NCBI RefSeq assembly: GCF_014841135.1
Contig: NZ_JACYTN010000029.1
Coordinates: 1-53,341, forward strand
Source: Paenibacillus arenosi
GTDB lineage: Bacteria; Bacillota; Bacilli; Paenibacillales; Paenibacillaceae
Reading direction: 5' to 3'
DNA length: 53,341 nt
The number at the start of each line of letters is the position of its first letter. Position 1 is the first letter of the stretch. A program made the position numbers and the translations under genes. Of the stretch, positions 34,083-41,860 are shown piece after piece. The notes under the pieces were generated by a model. The model was not told the DNA's origin and ran no database searches. It saw nothing but the letters and a program-made list of their open reading frames with translations.

Positions 34083-36681
34083 ACGACAACGGTTATCGCC
34101 TCTCGCAAATGGAGAGCGGAGTGGACAGATAGCCATAGAAGCAATCGATGTATCTACAAGCCGGAGTGCTCCCTTCAATGGCGGCATGCAGGCTACTCGA
34201 TTAAGTGACAAACGTACTACATCACTAATTCATTGGTGGAGTTGGCTAGGCTGCAACTTGCTGTTGATGGGATTGTTTGTAGAATGGCTCCTTCCTTTCT
34301 ATCAATCAACCTATTTAAGTATGTCCATTCATTTAAGCACATGGCTCATACCTATGGGTGCTGCTCTGATGATCGGTCTATGCTGTTCTTCCAAATGGTT
34401 GCGGGGTGGGCTTGTTTGCTTAACCGTTCTATTCGTCAGTGCATGGGCAAGTTTAGGAGAAGAAACGTGGCTAACAAATGTACTTTCCATGCCACGACAG
34501 CTCGTGGTGACGATTCATTCTTGGGCTATAGATGTAGAAGGGATGGCCATGTATTTCATAACAGGAGAGCACTTTCGCTATTCAGATGCAGGTGAGATGG
34601 CAGTAATTTTGGTGTTTATTATGCTGTTAAGCTTGCTCGTCCAGTCGTTGATGACTTCTTCTTATTCGGTCAGTTTGTTCAGTACCGCGACCATCGTATA
34701 TTTGCTGCTGATGGAAAAAATCATGGGACTCGACACAGGCGATGGACTTGTTCGAGCATTCATTTGGACGATGATTGCTATCTCATGGCTGCAATTGCAG
34801 CGCCAGCGTGAGGGAAGCGATCAGAGCACAGCGTCATGGCCTGCTCGTTGGTGGCTGGCAACGATATCACTGGCTGTTGTGTTAGTAGTGGCTTACACAC
34901 TATGGGCGATGACCTTTACTAGTAGAAGCCCTGTTGTATGGCCTGCCCTTGAGGCATGGGTGCAAGAAAAGTTCGAGAAGCTGATAGACAATGATGATCG
35001 AATGCAAGCTCAGGCAAACAAAGACGGCCGCCCTATCGCTTCGGTTGGCATGACAGGATACGGACAGGATGATCGTCAGCTTGGTATGCCAATTCGGCTG
35101 AACAAAGCAGTGTTGTTTCGTGCAACGACCCCGTACCCGACTTATTGGCGAGCTGAATCTAAGCGAATATATACGGGACAAGGCTGGGATGCTCTCGATG
35201 ATAGGGAGCAAGAAGAAATGATTCAATTGGTTTCGTCGAATAACAGCAGTTCATCTAACTTCATGGCAGATGCATGGACAGAACCATTTGAACAGCATGT
35301 ACGGTTTGAACAAATTCCTGCAGGCATGCCTGTACTGCATGGTGGACGGCTCATTCAAGTGAATCGGGAACCAGTCAACATAAGCGATACTAAAGTGATG
35401 GATTACACCGTCAAAGTAAGTCATTTTATTGGAACACCAGCGTTGTTTGCTGGATTAATAGATGCGGATGATCCAGAACAATTGCAGCGAAAATATACAG
35501 AACTGCCTGCGCACTTGCCGAGTAGAATTGAGGAACTTACAGCAAAACTGATGGTAGGTGCCTCTAACCGATATGAACGAGTGCAGCGTGTTCAACGCTA
35601 CTTGTTGGAGAATTACGTCTATACAACGGAAGCCACATCTGTTCCAGAAGAGGAAGCTGATTTTGTTGACCATTTCTTGTTTGAGCAGAGGCAAGGCTAC
35701 TGTGTACATTTCTCCACTGCGATGGCAGTTATGCTGCGGACACAAGGCATTCCTACTCGATGGGTCAAAGGTTTTGCACCAGGAGAGCAAGAAGCAGATG
35801 GCACCTATACGGTACGTCATTCAGACGCACATGCATGGGTGGAAGTTTTCATACCTGAAGTGGGTTGGGTACCATTCGATCCAACACCTGCGAGAGGTAT
35901 CGTTCAGGATGTGGAGCAGGCTGTGGCGGTTCCTGCAAGAGCAGATGTTATACAAGGTGAAAATGCATCGTACGAGCTGAATGCGCAGTTGTACAATAGA
36001 GCGCTCGGAGGTACTGCAATGACAGTAGATTCTATACTAACACATATTCAAAAGTGGCTAAATCCGATATGGGAATCCACTTTTTCAGCGATGAAAGCGG
36101 GCGGAGAGAAGCTGCTCATGAATACTACTGCTTTATGGCAACAGCTGTTGGCGGAGCTTGAAGCTTGGCAGCATCAAGCATTTTGGACAGATTGGCTAGC
36201 AACAATAATTACGTTTTTGCAAGGAAATAGCTGGGGACGACTATGGGGCGCTTATCCGATATCTGTGAGCATCGCAGCAGTTGTGCTGCTGATTGCGATA
36301 GGAGGTTTAGCCCGATGGCTTACGGTAAGTATTTCGCGAAAATCCCCACTTTGGACGCTGCGCTTCTTGCTGCGCAAACAGCAGCGAAACTACAGCAGAA
36401 GTCGTGCACTGCGTATAGGTGAGCTGGCTTGGTCTATCATGCAAAGCCGATTAGGTGAACGGGCGCCTAGTATGACATTGGAGTGTTATGTACAGGCGGG
36501 GTGTGAGAAACTGGGCAATAAGCTTACGCACAGTGAGCGTGATGCATTAAAACGCTTTATCTCATGCAGCAATGAAATGTTGTATGCGGCCGTAGATAAG
36601 CGTCTGAATCACCATGATGAACTAGGGCGTATTTGCTCTGAATTATTTCCTACTAAAAAGCGGAGAGTAGCAGACTTTTAA
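34063..36681 (+). CDS. Transglutaminase-like membrane protein (YebA-like, DUF3488/DUF4129 type)
   Basis: About 870 residues. The N-terminal 270 residues contain several membrane helices; a large extracellular part holds the transglutaminase core with the Cys-His-Asp triad in RQGYCVHFSTAMAVMLRTQGIPTRWVKGF, HSDAHAWVEVF and GWVPFDPTP. A C-terminal membrane helix (SIAAVVLLIAIGGLARWL) is followed by a DUF4129-like cytoplasmic tail. The function is unknown; a protease or crosslinking role at the cell surface is inferred from the fold. ATG 34063 has GGGAGGA at 34049-34055. Third gene of the moxR operon; its terminator overlaps the stop codon. Confidence 0.88.
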   Translation: MFLFTTERQRLSPLANGERSGQIAIEAIDVSTSRSAPFNGGMQATRLSDKRTTSLIHWWSWLGCNLLLMGLFVEWLLPFYQSTYLSMSIHLSTWLIPMGAALMIGLCCSSKWLRGGLVCLTVLFVSAWASLGEETWLTNVLSMPRQLVVTIHSWAIDVEGMAMYFITGEHFRYSDAGEMAVILVFIMLLSLLVQSLMTSSYSVSLFSTATIVYLLLMEKIMGLDTGDGLVRAFIWTMIAISWLQLQRQREGSDQSTASWPARWWLATISLAVVLVVAYTLWAMTFTSRSPVVWPALEAWVQEKFEKLIDNDDRMQAQANKDGRPIASVGMTGYGQDDRQLGMPIRLNKAVLFRATTPYPTYWRAESKRIYTGQGWDALDDREQEEMIQLVSSNNSSSSNFMADAWTEPFEQHVRFEQIPAGMPVLHGGRLIQVNREPVNISDTKVMDYTVKVSHFIGTPALFAGLIDADDPEQLQRKYTELPAHLPSRIEELTAKLMVGASNRYERVQRVQRYLLENYVYTTEATSVPEEEADFVDHFLFEQRQGYCVHFSTAMAVMLRTQGIPTRWVKGFAPGEQEADGTYTVRHSDAHAWVEVFIPEVGWVPFDPTPARGIVQDVEQAVAVPARADVIQGENASYELNAQLYNRALGGTAMTVDSILTHIQKWLNPIWESTFSAMKAGGEKLLMNTTALWQQLLAELEAWQHQAFWTDWLATIITFLQGNSWGRLWGAYPISVSIAAVVLLIAIGGLARWLTVSISRKSPLWTLRFLLRKQQRNYSRSRALRIGELAWSIMQSRLGERAPSMTLECYVQAGCEKLGNKLTHSERDALKRFISCSNEMLYAAVDKRLNHHDELGRICSELFPTKKRRVADF

Positions 36682-36700
36682 TGGTGTCTGCTACTCTTTT
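36664..36700 (+). terminator. Terminator overlapping the transglutaminase stop codon
   Basis: AGAGTAGCAGAC (36664-36675) pairs perfectly with GTCTGCTACTCT (36686-36697), followed by TTT. The stop codon (36679-36681) is in the loop, so the last four codons form the left arm. Confidence 0.85.
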
Positions 36701-36735
36701 CTAATGATGGGAAGCCCAAATAGGCTGCTTGCATT

Positions 36736-37728
36736 TTATGTATTCACCCGATATATACTGGAGCGATGAATCATGCGAAACGGCAGTTCATGATGTTCAG
36801 GCGGATCATCTGGATGGTCGAGTTGATACTTGAACAGTTCAAAAGCTTTCCGTCCGATATCATAACTTGAAAGATCAAACGTAGTCAGGCCGAGCACTTT
36901 GGCAATTGGCAAGTTATCGAACCCGATAATAGAAAAGGACTGTATGTCTGCTTCGCTGTGGTTACGCAGTTCCAACATCATGCCGGCTGCTGACTGATCA
37001 CCTGCAACGAGCAGTGCAGTTGGACGTTCTTCCATTTGCAACAATGTACGTATAACCTCTGCGCCATCTTCAACATTGTAACAATGGTGGAATCCCCATT
37101 CAGGACGAAATGGTTCGCCAAGTTGCTGTAGTGCTTCGCGATAAGCAAGTAAGCGTTTGTCGCTGTTGTAGCTATCAGGGCGACCTAAACAGTACCCTAT
37201 CCGTTCATGCCCATAATCCATGAGAACATCCAGCGCATGCTTCATTGTCTGGTAGTGGTCCATATAAATACTCGAAAAACTTGGTACTTCTGTATATTCG
37301 CAAGCAACGATAGGGCCGTATGTTTTATAGGGTTCGATATCATGCCAAAAAGATTGACGTGAGCAAATAATAACGCCATCTACCAATTTATCGCGCAGCA
37401 ACTGAAGAGCACGCTCTTCTTCACTTATATTGTAGTCGGTTTGGCACAGGATAATCCGATATTGATGCTGTAATGCTTCATAAGCAATCCCGTCGACAAG
37501 TCCAGAGAAGTAAGGGTGATTTGCAAAAGGAAGCATAACCGCGACCATGAAAGTTCGTCCTTTCGCCAAATGAATAGCATTTCGGTTCGGGGTATATTGC
37601 AATTGATCCATCGCTTCTATGACTGCTTGGCGCTTGTCCTCTCGCACATAGGGATGGCCATTAAGTACACGTGATACCGTCGTCACCGAAACACCTGCTT
37701 CTTTTGCAATTTGACGAATGTTAGCCAA
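36736..37728 (-). CDS. LacI-family transcriptional regulator
   Basis: DNA-binding repressor with helix-turn-helix ANIRQIAKEAGVSVTTVSRVLNG at the N-terminus and a periplasmic-binding-protein-like sensor (VMLPFANHPYFSGLVDGI, DGVIICSR, RIGYCLGRPDS, TALLVAGDQSAAGMM, SIIGFDN). The TTG at 37728 was chosen: it gives the classic MANIRQIAKEAGVS start and has AGAGGTGA six bases before it; a GTG at 37737 abuts that site. 330 residues. It is divergent from a HAD phosphatase gene, and a 14-bp palindrome lies between them. The effector is probably a sugar or sugar phosphate by family. Confidence 0.88.
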   Translation of the reverse strand: MANIRQIAKEAGVSVTTVSRVLNGHPYVREDKRQAVIEAMDQLQYTPNRNAIHLAKGRTFMVAVMLPFANHPYFSGLVDGIAYEALQHQYRIILCQTDYNISEEERALQLLRDKLVDGVIICSRQSFWHDIEPYKTYGPIVACEYTEVPSFSSIYMDHYQTMKHALDVLMDYGHERIGYCLGRPDSYNSDKRLLAYREALQQLGEPFRPEWGFHHCYNVEDGAEVIRTLLQMEERPTALLVAGDQSAAGMMLELRNHSEADIQSFSIIGFDNLPIAKVLGLTTFDLSSYDIGRKAFELFKYQLDHPDDPPEHHELPFRMIHRSSIYRVNT

Positions 37729-37799
37729 TTCATTCACCTCTGCTATGTATCGTTAAACACTATACTACTTTTATGTTCGATGATTAATCTTTTACTCAT

Positions 37800-37827
37800 T
37801 GTATACCAAGTACTGCTAACGCCTCAA
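37800..37827 (-). promoter_or_regulatory. Promoter of the LacI-type regulator
   Basis: Minus strand TTGAGG (37827-37822), 16 bp, TATACA (37805-37800), about 70 bp before the TTG start. Confidence 0.55.
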
Positions 37828-37909
37828 ATTATCATAGTATGAGTGTTTGTACATTGTGATCGCAACCATCGCTAAACATCGGTTTTTAAAAAAATATTAT
37901 GAAAAACGC

Positions 37910-37938
37910 TTGCTCTGAAACGCGTTTCATCCTTTATC
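37910..37938 (+). promoter_or_regulatory. LacI-type operator inside the HAD gene promoter
   Basis: TGAAACGCGTTTCA (37916-37929) is a perfect 14-bp palindrome of the form bound by LacI-family proteins. It exactly fills the space between TTGCTC (37910-37915) and TTTATC (37933-37938), a weak but correctly spaced (17 bp) promoter for the phosphatase gene. It is not a good CcpA cre because its centre is GC rather than CG. Autorepression is less likely, since it is about 90 bp upstream of the regulator's own promoter. Confidence 0.6.
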
Positions 37939-38063
37939 TTGAACATGTAAGACGAGAAGAGCGAGGTTGGCGTTACGATTTGGACGTTCGTGTTTGTAGT
38001 TCAGATCGGCGTGACGGCCTTGTTTTTCTCTTGGCTCGTGGTCGTTAGATAAAGGAGGAATAA

Positions 38064-38840
38064 ATGATGTATAAAGTTGTATTTTTTGATATAGATGGAA
38101 CGCTGTTGAATTCGGAAGGAAGTATTCCACAATCGGCCAAAGAAAGCATTGCGCGCTTACAGCAACAGGGAGTAGAGACGGTTATCGCAACGGGACGGAC
38201 CCCATATGCTTTCAAATGGATAAGAGAAGAACTGAATATTCATTCGTACGTTAGCATGAACGGAAGTTACGTCGTTCGAAATGGGGACATTATTATTGAT
38301 GACCCAGTCTCTGCTGAAATGTTGGATAAAATAAGCCGTTCTACTGGTGCAAGAGGACATGCACTTGGTATGGTTGGAACCGATAATACCGCAGTATCAC
38401 TTGCTAATGAGCGAGTAACGGATTCGTTTACGGAATTCGGCATTGAGATCCCTTTAGTCATGCCAGAATACTACCATGAGCATGCTGTATATCAAGGATT
38501 GTTATTTTGTGAAGAAGGGGAAATGAGCGACTATGTAGAGGAATTCCCGCAGCTGCGCTTCATTCGTTGGCATCCGCTAGCTGTTGATATTCAGAATGAG
38601 GGCTGCTCGAAAGCCTCAGGCATCGCAGCCTATTTGCAAGTAGCAGGATTACAACCTGAGCAAGCCGCTGCCTTCGGTGATGGATTGAATGATTTGGAGA
38701 TGCTTCAGTTCGTAGGAGCGGGCGTTGCAATGGGGAATGCGAAGGATGAAGTAAAGCAGGTGGCGCATCGCCTTACGGCAGCTGCCCATGAGGATGGTAT
38801 CCGCAAAGGGCTAATCGATTTACAACTTATCGAAGCGTAG
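38064..38840 (+). CDS. HAD-superfamily phosphatase, Cof type
   Basis: Cytoplasmic HAD phosphatase of the Cof/IIB group, 258 residues. Motif I DIDGTLLNSEG (nucleophile and acid/base aspartates), motif II VIATGRTP, the lysine of motif III in the CSKASG stretch and motif IV FGDGLNDLEML are intact; the IIB cap lies between motifs II and III. These enzymes act on sugar phosphates or nucleotides and are promiscuous. AAAGGAGG lies six bases before the ATG. Likely controlled by the divergent LacI-type protein. Confidence 0.87.
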   Translation: MMYKVVFFDIDGTLLNSEGSIPQSAKESIARLQQQGVETVIATGRTPYAFKWIREELNIHSYVSMNGSYVVRNGDIIIDDPVSAEMLDKISRSTGARGHALGMVGTDNTAVSLANERVTDSFTEFGIEIPLVMPEYYHEHAVYQGLLFCEEGEMSDYVEEFPQLRFIRWHPLAVDIQNEGCSKASGIAAYLQVAGLQPEQAAAFGDGLNDLEMLQFVGAGVAMGNAKDEVKQVAHRLTAAAHEDGIRKGLIDLQLIEA

Positions 38841-39042
38841 GCGTAGGAAGTGTGGCATGGCGCATGGCATAGGGCGTTGCGTTGGCGACCATCCTATCGC
38901 ATTTCATTTTATCGATGAGCATATAGACCGGGTCTGAATCTAAATCTAAATCTAAACATTGATGGATATTCTTCTTTTTTATTCTACATGCTACATTTTA
39001 AATCAATACTGAGTGTCCTCTTAAGAAGGAAAATGACGAAAA

Positions 39043-39072
39043 GTGTCCTTCCAAAAGTGGACACCTTTTTTT
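39043..39072 (+). terminator. Terminator downstream of the HAD gene
   Basis: GTGTCC (39043-39048) pairs with GGACAC (39059-39064), followed by CTTTTTTT. A second GTGTCC at 39013-39018 could pair with the same right arm, giving an alternative, longer hairpin. Confidence 0.65.
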
Positions 39073-39104
39073 AAAAGAATATACACACTCTTCAAAGGGG
39101 GATT

Positions 39105-39229
39105 AGCATATATAGTTGCTGGTGAAAATTTTTCACTATATATTGTATGCTTTGTAATGGGTATGAACCATTGTTGATTGGCTGTTTGATGTCCACCTTT
39201 GCATGGACAATTATAATAATTGTCTTTTT
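39105..39229. other. Gene-free structured region upstream of guaA
   Basis: From 39073 to 39598 no credible gene is seen. AGCATATATAGT (39105-39116) pairs with ACTATATATTGTATGCT (39135-39151) with a bulge, and TGAAAATTTTTCA lies in its loop. Next, TGTCCA/TGGACA (39190-39195 / 39204-39209) overlaps GACAATTAT/ATAATTGTC (39206-39214 / 39216-39224), which is followed by TTTTT, so the two hairpins exclude each other, as in attenuators. GTTATCGATAAC near 39347 is a perfect palindrome. No purine riboswitch was found here. Confidence 0.35.
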
Positions 39230-39598
39230 GGAGTGTACAAATTGTGCTATGATTCATGTAGTAATTCAACAGGTTAGAATGAAGTTGACGTCATCATTTT
39301 TTGTATGCTTGAAAGATATAGTCATTTTGTACAGTCGCAGTTTTTGGTGTTATCGATAACCTCGTAATGTTTGATTGCGTAATTCCTCATTCAACTAATT
39401 TTAACTGAATATGTGATGGTTCCATTCATGATTGAATTTTCTTGTTTATGGAAAAGGTATATCTGTCATTTTTCAACAGGACATTTATCTTTGACGAATG
39501 AAGGAAGAAAGAGTACCATCAACATAATGCAGGGAATGCGAACGGGTAAGTTATGGCATAGTAACTACTGGAAACATATCGCGTCACAGGACAAACAA

Positions 39599-39628
39599 TT
39601 GACGCTGGTACCGGCATTTTATTATAAT
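39599..39628 (+). promoter_or_regulatory. guaA promoter
   Basis: TTGACG (39599-39604), 18 bp, TATAAT (39623-39628), placing the transcript start only about 25 nt before the guaA ATG, too short for any riboswitch. Confidence 0.8.
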
Positions 39629-39658
39629 AGTAAACATTATTTTTGAGGGGGCACATGA

Positions 39659-41200
39659 ATGAGCAGCAAGCCACAAGAGATGATTATCGTTCTTGACTTC
39701 GGTGGTCAGTACAACCAACTTATCGCTCGTCGTATCCGCGATCTAGGCGTATATAGCGAGTTGATGCCGTTTAACACTCCAGTAGAAAAAATCAAGGAAT
39801 TGAATCCGAAAGGTATCGTATTCTCCGGTGGTCCGGCGAGCGTTTACTTAGAAAATTCCCCAGTTGTTGATACGGCTATTTATGACTTGGGTCTTCCTAT
39901 TATGGGGATTTGCTACGGCATGCAACTGATGTCTCATCAGCTTGAAGGTAAAGTACAGCGTGCAGGGAAGCGCGAATATGGTAAAGCAGATGTCGTGTTC
40001 CAACCGGACAGCGCGCTTGTTAAAGGTTTGGAGTCTAACCAAACAGTTTGGATGAGCCACAGTGATCTCGTTGTGGAAACGCCAACAGGTTTCCGTGTTG
40101 ACGCAAGCACAGAGCATGCGCCAATCGCAGCGATGAGTCATCCTGAGAAAAATTTCTATGCTGTTCAATTCCATCCTGAAGTGCGTCACTCTGTGTACGG
40201 AAATGAAATGATCCGCAACTTCTTATACGAAGTATGTCAATGTGAAGGCAACTGGAGCATGGAAACGTTCGTAGAGGACAAAATCCGCGAAATCCGTGAT
40301 ACAGTTGGCGACCGTAAAGTACTTTGCGCATTGAGCGGCGGTGTAGATTCCTCTGTAGTTGCTGCGTTGATTCACCGTGCTATCGGCGATCAGCTTACTT
40401 GTATGTTCATCGATCATAATTTGCTGCGTAAAGGCGAAGCTGAAGGCGTTATGGAGACATTCACAGGCAAGTTTGATATGAATGTTATCAAAATTGACGC
40501 TCGTGAACGCTTTATGAGCAAATTGGCAGGCGTTTCTGACCCTGAACAAAAACGTAAAATTATCGGTAACGAGTTTATTTACTGTTTCGATGAAGAGTCT
40601 GCGAAACTTGGCGAATTCGACTTCTTGGCACAAGGTACGTTGTACACGGATATCGTAGAGAGCGGTACAGCTACTGCTGAGACAATCAAGTCTCACCATA
40701 ACGTAGGTGGATTGCCAGAGGACATGAAGTTCCAACTTATCGAGCCTCTTAACGCACTCTTCAAAGACGAAGTTCGTAAAGTGGGCGAAGAGCTTGGTCT
40801 TCCTCGTGAAATCGTATGGCGTCAGCCGTTCCCAGGTCCGGGTCTTGCGATCCGCGTATTGGGCGAAGTAACAGAGGACAAGCTGGTAATCGTTCGTGAA
40901 TCTGATGCGATCCTTCGTGAGGAAATCGCAAAAGCAGGTCTTGATAACGAGATTTGGCAGTACTTCACGGCGTTGCCTGACATGAAGAGCGTCGGCGTTA
41001 TGGGTGACTCCCGTACGTATTCCTACACAGTAGGTATTCGTGCAGTAACATCCATTGACGGTATGACGGCTGACTGGGCACGTATTCCGTGGGATATTCT
41101 TGAGAAGATCTCCGTACGTATCGTTAACGAAGTTGAGAACGTCAACCGTATCGTGTACGATGTAACGTCCAAGCCACCTGCAACGATTGAGTGGGAATAG
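39659..41200 (+). CDS. guaA: GMP synthase (glutamine-hydrolysing)
   Basis: Converts XMP to GMP using glutamine and ATP. The N-terminal class I amidotransferase has its nucleophile C85 in GICYGMQ with His and Glu in QFHPEV. The ATP pyrophosphatase domain has the P-loop [10 protein letters not shown], and the C-terminal dimerisation domain ends with the usual KPPATIEWE. Length (513 residues) is exact for the family. The ATG at 39659 follows TTGAGGGGG. A 361-codon open frame on the opposite strand is a shadow. A terminator follows, and pbuG comes next as in Bacillus. Confidence 0.97.
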   Translation: MSSKPQEMIIVLDFGGQYNQLIARRIRDLGVYSELMPFNTPVEKIKELNPKGIVFSGGPASVYLENSPVVDTAIYDLGLPIMGICYGMQLMSHQLEGKVQRAGKREYGKADVVFQPDSALVKGLESNQTVWMSHSDLVVETPTGFRVDASTEHAPIAAMSHPEKNFYAVQFHPEVRHSVYGNEMIRNFLYEVCQCEGNWSMETFVEDKIREIRDTVGDRKVLCALSGGVDSSVVAALIHRAIGDQLTCMFIDHNLLRKGEAEGVMETFTGKFDMNVIKIDARERFMSKLAGVSDPEQKRKIIGNEFIYCFDEESAKLGEFDFLAQGTLYTDIVESGTATAETIKSHHNVGGLPEDMKFQLIEPLNALFKDEVRKVGEELGLPREIVWRQPFPGPGLAIRVLGEVTEDKLVIVRESDAILREEIAKAGLDNEIWQYFTALPDMKSVGVMGDSRTYSYTVGIRAVTSIDGMTADWARIPWDILEKISVRIVNEVENVNRIVYDVTSKPPATIEWE

Positions 41201-41215
41201 GAATAACAACAATAG

Positions 41216-41254
41216 AACCGCTGGATGCCTATGTAGGTATTCGGCGGTTTTTTT
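41216..41254 (+). terminator. Terminator after guaA
   Basis: AACCGCTGGATGCCTA pairs with TAGGTATTCGGCGGTT (a few wobbles), followed by T to 41254. Confidence 0.85.
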
Positions 41255-41367
41255 GTCTTTTTGTAGAAATGTCACGGAATGTGGACGGCTTATCAGCATT
41301 CCATTCATAGATATTTAAGCGATGAAAAAGTGTAGAAACTTGTCAGTTTAACGGATAAGTGAATCTA

Positions 41368-41411
41368 AAACACGAACGTAAACATTTTAAATTTTGATAA
41401 TGTTCGGATTT
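41368..41411 (+). promoter_or_regulatory. PurR box pair upstream of pbuG
   Basis: AATGTTCGGATTT (41399-41411) is, on the minus strand, AAATCCGAACATT, a perfect match to the PurBox consensus AWWWCCGAACWWT. An inverted, weaker partner AAACACGAACGTA (41368-41380) keeps the CGAAC core 18 bp away. The pair ends just before the -35 of the pbuG promoter. B. subtilis pbuG is a PurR target, so repression by PurR is likely here too. Confidence 0.75.
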
Positions 41412-41415
41412 TGCG

Positions 41416-41444
41416 TTGACATAAATCGTAGTCGCTCGTACAAT
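41416..41444 (+). promoter_or_regulatory. pbuG promoter
   Basis: TTGACA (41416-41421), 17 bp, TACAAT (41439-41444); transcript start about 20 nt before the riboswitch aptamer. Confidence 0.85.
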
Positions 41445-41470
41445 AGGAGTAGATAATTTCATATCGTTTT

Positions 41471-41536
41471 TTCGTATAATTTCGGGAATTGGCCCGGAAG
41501 TTTCTACAAGATTACCGTAAATGATCTGGCTACGAA
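41471..41536 (+). promoter_or_regulatory. Guanine-class purine riboswitch aptamer
   Basis: P1 is TTCGTA/TACGAA (41471-41476 / 41531-41536). Conserved junctions are present: TATAATTT, AGTTTCTAC (with A replacing the last C of the consensus) and CCGTAAA, with P2 CGGG/CCCG and P3 AGAT/ATCT. The specificity base equivalent to C74 is C in GGCTACG, so guanine or hypoxanthine is expected rather than adenine. The base before it is G where almost all family members have A. Located between the pbuG promoter and gene. Confidence 0.88.
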
Positions 41537-41750
41537 AGATACAGGTGTACGCGTCATGCAGGTTCACATGATGTGGATGCAGCGTTAGTTCACCTCACCT
41601 TACTCTTTGTCTCCTTTGTCTATTCCTGCAATTTTGAATAGGCGAATTGTCTGTACATGCGTGCTAGCTATATATACATGTACAGGGTGCACACAAATGT
41701 ATGTTTTTCATATATTTGCGCAGCATGGGAGTGGATAAGTGTATCTGTTG

Positions 41751-41790
41751 CGTAGTCAGAACTTGAGAGCTTCATCTCAAGTTCTTTTTT
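41751..41790 (+). terminator. Riboswitch-linked terminator before pbuG
   Basis: AACTTGAGA (41760-41768) pairs with TCTCAAGTT (41775-41783), followed by CTTTTTT. Immediately before it, CGTAGTCAG (41751-41759) is complementary to CTGGCTACG of the aptamer's 3' side (41526-41534, one wobble), so unfolding of P1 could allow an alternative pairing next to the terminator. About 220 nt separate the two parts; that stretch contains a CTGTACATG/CATGTACAG hairpin near 41660-41685. Confidence 0.75.
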
Positions 41791-41860
41791 GTTTGTCAGG
41801 GGAGCATTACAAGAGGGACAGTACACAAAACAGGGGTATTATGGGGAGGATGTAACTCGG

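Noticed and set aside
39147..39359. 70-codon open frame upstream of guaA
   Set aside because: No ribosome site, odd composition (Cys, Ile, Phe rich), overlaps alternative hairpins.
39073..39658. Purine riboswitch upstream of guaA
   Set aside because: None of the conserved TTTCTAC / CCGTAAA junction sequences occurs here, and the promoter lies only about 25 nt before the start codon.
40223..41308. 361-codon open frame on the minus strand across guaA
   Set aside because: It is antisense to a perfectly conserved guaA, has no ribosome site, and its Cys/His/Phe-rich translation resembles no protein; the strong codon bias of guaA avoids stops in that frame.
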